In this document: piece by piece, positions 60,268 to 64,000 of the stretch
Position numbering within the stretch: the first letter of the stretch is position 1
How the letters are laid out: each line of letters starts with the position of its first letter
Assembly (NCBI RefSeq): GCF_964204645.1
Contig: NC_134029.1
Span: forward strand, 17,502,450-17,566,449
Reading direction: 5' to 3'
Source: Tubulanus polymorphus
Taxonomy: Eukaryota > Nemertea > Palaeonemertea > Tubulaniformes > Tubulanidae
Length of the DNA: 64,000 nucleotides
The notes under the pieces: generated by a model
What the model was told of the DNA's origin: nothing
Databases searched by the model: none
What the model saw: the letters and a program-made list of their open reading frames with translations, nothing else
Program-made: the position numbers and the translations under genes

Positions 60268-60959
60268 AGATCCCGTAAGAGAATACCAAAACCAATTGTG
60301 GGTTAACAAAAACCAAAGCTGAGAGATACAACACCAACGTTACTATGATTAAAACACAACCGTAATGTTAAAAAGTTTGACAGTACCACATACCTTCCTC
60401 TGAATTCTGCACTTAAAAGAAGACAATATGATATGATTTTCAATGATAACAAGTTCTCTGTGATTTATCAAGAGTCAAACCTACTTGATTATTAAGACAG
60501 GATTCTCTTTGGGGCACCAAATCGATAGTACATCTGTAGGATGCACTTTGCAACTTCAGGTGCCGACTTTTGTTTTATCGGGTATGCTTCTACCCATTTT
60601 GACACGCAATCAGTAGCCGTAAATATGTACCGGTTTCCATTTTTTGTCATCGGTGCTTCGGTTAGATCAACGCCTACCATTTCCAAGACTTCATTAACCT
60701 GGAAATAGAAAAAAATTAACAATATGGTCTATCGTAATAATAACCTCATAATTAACTTAACTAAATTTCTAAATACAAATCATAAGCTCACAATAAAAAC
60801 GTAGATGGGATAATACAGAGCGCGGTGAAAGCACATATCATAAGTAAATAAGGATTGGGGACGAATTTCACTACCTTTTCAACTGTACATATTCAAATGA
60901 TAGTAGGGAATTATATCTAGACAGCAGATTTTATATCAACCTTATGAAACATAAGTTAT

Positions 60960-61195
60960 TAATGCAAACCAAAGAGAGAGCCGAACTTAGTAAATTGTGC
61001 ATTTTCATTGGTAAAATTATGAGATTTTTCACTTTTCCTTAGAAATAGCTCGCATGTAAACCTATATTTAATTAGGTATCTACCTACTGTACGTCGCATA
61101 TAATGTATCTTTTTATGTGCTGTATATATCACTCAAATTGCCTTTGTATTAAGACCAAGAGTTTGTCAAATAAAGTAAAGTAAAGTAAAGTATGT
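60960..61195 (+). mobile_element. LINE 3' tail in integrase intron
   Basis: It ends AATAAAGTAAAGTAAAGTAA, an AAAGT tandem tail after an AATAAA, typical of CR1/L2-like LINEs. No coding part. Confidence 0.55.
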
Positions 61196-62399
61196 GAAAT
61201 AATCTTATACTTGATGTTGGTGAGGGTACATGTAAATTTTATAGAAGAAAAGAGACATTTACCTTAATAGGTTGCAACTCAGAATCGCCCTTCAGCAATC
61301 TCCCAGTTTTGATATTACAGCTTTCACATCCCTTGATCTATTGATTAATTGATGATAAGAAATAAAAAGGCACCTTTAATTGGGTAATAATACATGCTCT
61401 AATTATTCTATGTTATGTTTAATAATTGTACTGTTATGTAGAATATTCAAACAAATAATATACGGATCAGTTGATCACAATATCCGTGATAAGACGATGA
61501 GTAAAAATCACACAATATATGACTGAATCTAAAAGGGTTATTTGATATATGCACTTACCCAGTCTCGCAAGTCATTAGTCATTGAAGGCCAAAAGTACTT
61601 CTCTGCGATCACGGAGAAAGTCTTTTCTAATTTGAAATGGCCTCCTTCAGGACTCGAATGATATGATGTAAAAATCCTTTTTACTTCATCCAAGGAGCTT
61701 ACAACTTGGGCATGCTTGCCATTCCGACGAATTTTAAATAGTTGAGTTCCTGCCAAAAACGTAAATTGAAGCAAGATTTATCTTTCAAAACTTTTATTGA
61801 TTTTATTTTACCAGAATGAGTTTCAAATAGAATAACAAGTTCAATCATTTATATAATATATATCTATCATCAGATTTATGATTATTCGATATTAGCTGCT
61901 TTACTAACTATTGATCGGGACTTGAGTTATTTTCTTGAGTTATTTTCTTAGATATTGAGATTTGATCTTTAATCTATCGATGCAATAACATCATTCATAA
62001 TTTTGGTTATGTTCGGTGAAATGGTGGCGCGTAATCTCAAACAACCCTCTTTAACCTCTGTGAAAATTGGAAATATAGCTTTTAGAGATACTTCAAAGTT
62101 AATAGATATCGCGCGGTTAAAATATGCGGTCCTTGGTTTCACATCGTCACTGTTCTCTGTTGCGTTCAAAACATCCAAGAATCACCAGCAGATATCTGCA
62201 TTTCATTTCCTTTAAAATGTTATATCAATTGAGTTCATCGAGCAAGGGACTGTAGAACTATATGATATTCAATCTAAACATATGTTTTAAAAAAGAGTTG
62301 AAATTATCGCAAAAATGTGGACCTCGCGGGACCGCCATAAAATGGCGCCTATTTATCAAATTTATCAACTTTTAGCATCAAATGCTAAATTTCATGAAT

Positions 62400-63330
62400 C
62401 ACCCTTAAAGTCGGATAGAATATAGTTCATCAGAATGTATTCACTCTAAAATAATCGTTTTAAATCTAAGATTTGGAAGTAATTCTTTTAAATGTTGTAA
62501 TAGATAGCTCAACTGCTAAATAGAACGGTATAACATGCACATCCTGTTAAGTTAAATATAATAGTCAATGAGAATACATCTACATAAAAACGTGAATAAG
62601 ATGATGTCTTAAATTGGAATTATCCAAAAGTGATTTATCTTTGAATTTTTAATTTGGTTTAGTATCTTTCTATTACGGAACAGCTCTATTAATGCTATCT
62701 CTGGTGCGATGTTAATCAGAATATATCTTCTTCTAAGATACCAAAAACCTGTTTGATTTATCAAGTAATACCCTTCTAATTACTGGTACATGGAAACCGC
62801 TGTTAAACAACTGTTGTGTTGCGTCGCCTCGTATCAACGTACGTGAACATATCATGCCTATCCTAAGATAATGAATCTGAGACACCTGTTCAAGCACGTT
62901 GCTATGCATACTAGTCGTATGATTCTATCTACGGTGATTAGGGGCCACAAAATCAAAAATTAAAAGTTTTTCACTATCGCAGTTCAGTATAATAGTAGAC
63001 TACTTTAATTTGAATAATAATTGTCCTCCAGTATCTTAATATCATTTTATCAGGGGATAGCTCTAACACTGTCAGTGGTACGGTATAACATGCATCCCCC
63101 TTTAAAGTCATAAGTAATGGTTAATCAGAATGTATCTTATTCAAAATATCATTAATATCATGTTTTATTTTAGATTTTGAAGTTATTAATTGCAATGGTT
63201 GTTTTAATATCGATCTATTAGGGGGTAGCTCTAATACTGTCAGTTGGTACGGTATAACATGCATCCCCCTTTAAAGTCATAAGTAATGGTTAATCAGAAT
63301 GTATCTTATTCAAAATATCATTAATATCAT
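62400..63330. repeat. Diverged tandem repeat of about 168 bp
   Basis: The two best units are 63055-63165 and 63222-63330 (TAGCTCTAAYACTGTCAG, GGTACGGTATAACATGCATC, TTAATCAGAATGTATCTTAT). Older units are recognisable at about 62500-62560 and 62690-62740. The last unit runs directly into the SRCR exon. Confidence 0.75.
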
Positions 63331-63331
63331 T

Positions 63332-63645
63332 GTGGGCCCGAAAAGCAATTACGGACGAGTTGAAATATCGTACGATGGACTTTGGGGAACTATCTGCCAC
63401 CAATATTGGTCCTACTTCGACGCTCTGGTTTTGTGTAAGCAGTTAAACTATAAGGACGGTATCGCTGTTAGTGGATCGGCTTATGGTGCAGGAAATGGGC
63501 CAGTTTGGGTGAATTCATTTGGATGTATTGGATCAGAAAAAAACTATAATACAATGTTGAAATACTGGTTGGAATGGATCGATACCTTATTCTTGTGAAA
63601 GCCATCGATACGACGCATCAGTGAAATGTTTTAACGAAAAAATAC
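63332..63645 (+). pseudogene. SRCR domain exon, disrupted
   Basis: It encodes a scavenger receptor cysteine-rich domain: GRVEISYDGLWGTIC, the LCKQLNY box, GNGPVWVNSFGC and GSE. It then loses frame at a run of 7 A's (63537-63543). In the next frame QC, a TGA, NTGWNG and CESHRYDASVKCF complete the domain. The exon ends at AATAC|GTGAGT (63646) in phase 1. The 5' border is unclear: homology begins at 63332 with no AG, immediately after a tandem repeat unit. SRCR domains are secreted or cell-surface binding modules. One indel plus one nonsense suggests a decayed exon, though the indel could be an assembly error. Confidence 0.75.
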
Positions 63646-63763
63646 GTGAGTTATTTTTACTCTCATTAGTATTCGATTCCATTCTGTTCATTTTCAAACA
63701 TCGCAAAATTTAAGCAGTTTTTCTGAACAGTTTTTGTATTTTACTTATACGATGCCATTACAG

Positions 63764-63903
63764 GAATAACTAAGGTTCGTCTGGCGGATGGCAATTCTAC
63801 GAGTGGACGGGTAGAAGTATACGCTACCGGAGTCAATCAATGGGGCACTGTCTGTGATGATATGTGGGATGACAAAGACGCCAAAGTTGTCTGTAGAATG
63901 CTG
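63764..63903 (+). CDS. SRCR domain exon 2, cut by element E
   Basis: The acceptor TTACAG ends at 63763. The first two bases complete an Arg codon with the C left from the previous exon, so the phase-1 intron 63646-63763 joins cleanly. It encodes [15 protein letters not shown] (NST sequon), [20 protein letters not shown] and RML, the N-terminal half of a second SRCR domain. At ML the family expects LGY/LGF; here the sequence turns into element E copy 3 at about 63901. A tandem SRCR protein such as a DMBT1-like or other multi-SRCR secreted receptor is likely. The signal-peptide exon at 43305 is a candidate 5' end. Confidence 0.75.
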
Positions 63904-64000
63904 GACGTATCGGCCCCACTCCGCGCGGTGGCGCCACCCCGCGGGATTTACGCGAAGCAGCAGAACACAAACACGGCCATTCTCTCAATTTTCAATGATA
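63901..64000 (+). mobile_element. Short interspersed element E, copy 3 (cut by window end)
   Basis: The first 100 bp match copies 1 and 2: CTGGACGTATCGGCCCCACT, the GC palindrome, GCAGCAGAACACAAACACGG, then CAATTTTCAATGATA. It begins inside the SRCR reading frame. The 3' end lies outside the window. Confidence 0.8.

Larger units (their letters stand above)
58875..61749 (-). pseudogene. Multi-exon gypsy-type integrase (Ginger/GIN-like), damaged
   Basis: At least eight exons on the minus strand: 61749-61559, 61337-61263, 60698-about 60495, about 60411-60394, 59775-59669, 59549-59418, 59323-59170 and 59085-58875 (TGA). In order they encode the HHCC zinc finger (SYH, GGH, CESC), the core start GVDLTEAP (catalytic Asp) and TDCVSKWVEAYP, a micro-exon AEFRG, YHPQTNGLDERTN (catalytic Glu), HSSTKMSPFYVMYGR, a YDRR/KVGDKVY stretch, and RKGGFLES...LLKDGRPL of the GPY/F-like end. 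Several junctions join in phase with consensus sites. Damage: the exon ending ILS runs into TAA TAA where SDQG with the second catalytic Asp is expected; frameshifts in the sixth and seventh exons; a phase clash after the micro-exon. Intron-split integrases are known from Ginger DNA transposons and the host GIN genes. No RT or protease is near, and the 5' part was not found. Confidence 0.75.

Noticed and set aside
58875-61749. Intact LTR retrotransposon or endogenous retrovirus
   Set aside because: No LTR pair, RT, RNase H, protease or envelope was found; the integrase is split by introns.
61969-62215. Candidate upstream exon of the integrase gene (open on both strands)
   Set aside because: No integrase-like motif and no clear splice sites; kept out of the gene model.

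Overview
This 64 kb window is animal nuclear DNA. It is AT-rich, has genes split by GT-AG introns, and carries many decayed retroelement fragments. The layout suggests a marine invertebrate, most likely a lophotrochozoan (mollusc, annelid, brachiopod or similar). The reasons are clustered, mostly intronless class A GPCRs, a Penelope-like element with a GIY-YIG domain, CR1/L2-like LINE tails and an SRCR domain. The species cannot be fixed from the sequence.

Left part (1-13 kb): two tandem copies of one class A GPCR lie on the minus strand. The first runs off the left edge with its frame open; the second has one frameshift in an A run. Next come a Penelope remnant, a short unassigned open region, a 35-bp-arm hairpin, a very AT-rich unrecognised open frame with one internal stop, and a LINE 3' fragment.

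Middle part (12.8-37 kb): a peptide-type GPCR of 368 codons in two exons is split in the E/DRY codons by a 14 kb intron. That intron holds a LINE tail, a PIF/Harbinger-like MITE with a nested 51-bp hairpin, copies of dispersed repeats and a small foldback with hammerhead-like core motifs. Two further intronless GPCRs follow at 29 kb (two opposite homopolymer frameshifts) and 35.3 kb (intact, 399 aa), with LINE fragments between them.

Repeat-dominated part (37-58.6 kb): CAT-type microsatellite flanked by an 8-bp satellite in both orientations, three copies of a GC-headed short interspersed element, tandem arrays of about 115 and 575 bp, a TTCGAA-rich low-complexity block, several LINE reverse transcriptase pieces, a Penelope RT-to-GIY-YIG remnant, a 504-bp foldback, and a composite foldback whose arms are tandem repeats around a 305-bp TA tract. 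A likely signal-peptide first exon sits at 43.3 kb.

Right end (58.8-64 kb): a multi-exon gypsy-type integrase gene on the minus strand, organised like a Ginger transposase or a host gene derived from one, keeps its HHCC finger, most of the catalytic core and the C-terminal GPY/F-like part across at least eight exons, but has lost the exon end that should carry the second catalytic Asp. After tandem repeats, two SRCR exons lie on the plus strand; the second is cut off by the start of a short interspersed element at the window end.

No operon-like system is present. The coherent biology is receptor genes embedded in mobile DNA. A recurrent oddity is that most reading-frame breaks in otherwise good genes fall at homopolymer runs, so some apparent pseudogenes may be assembly errors.
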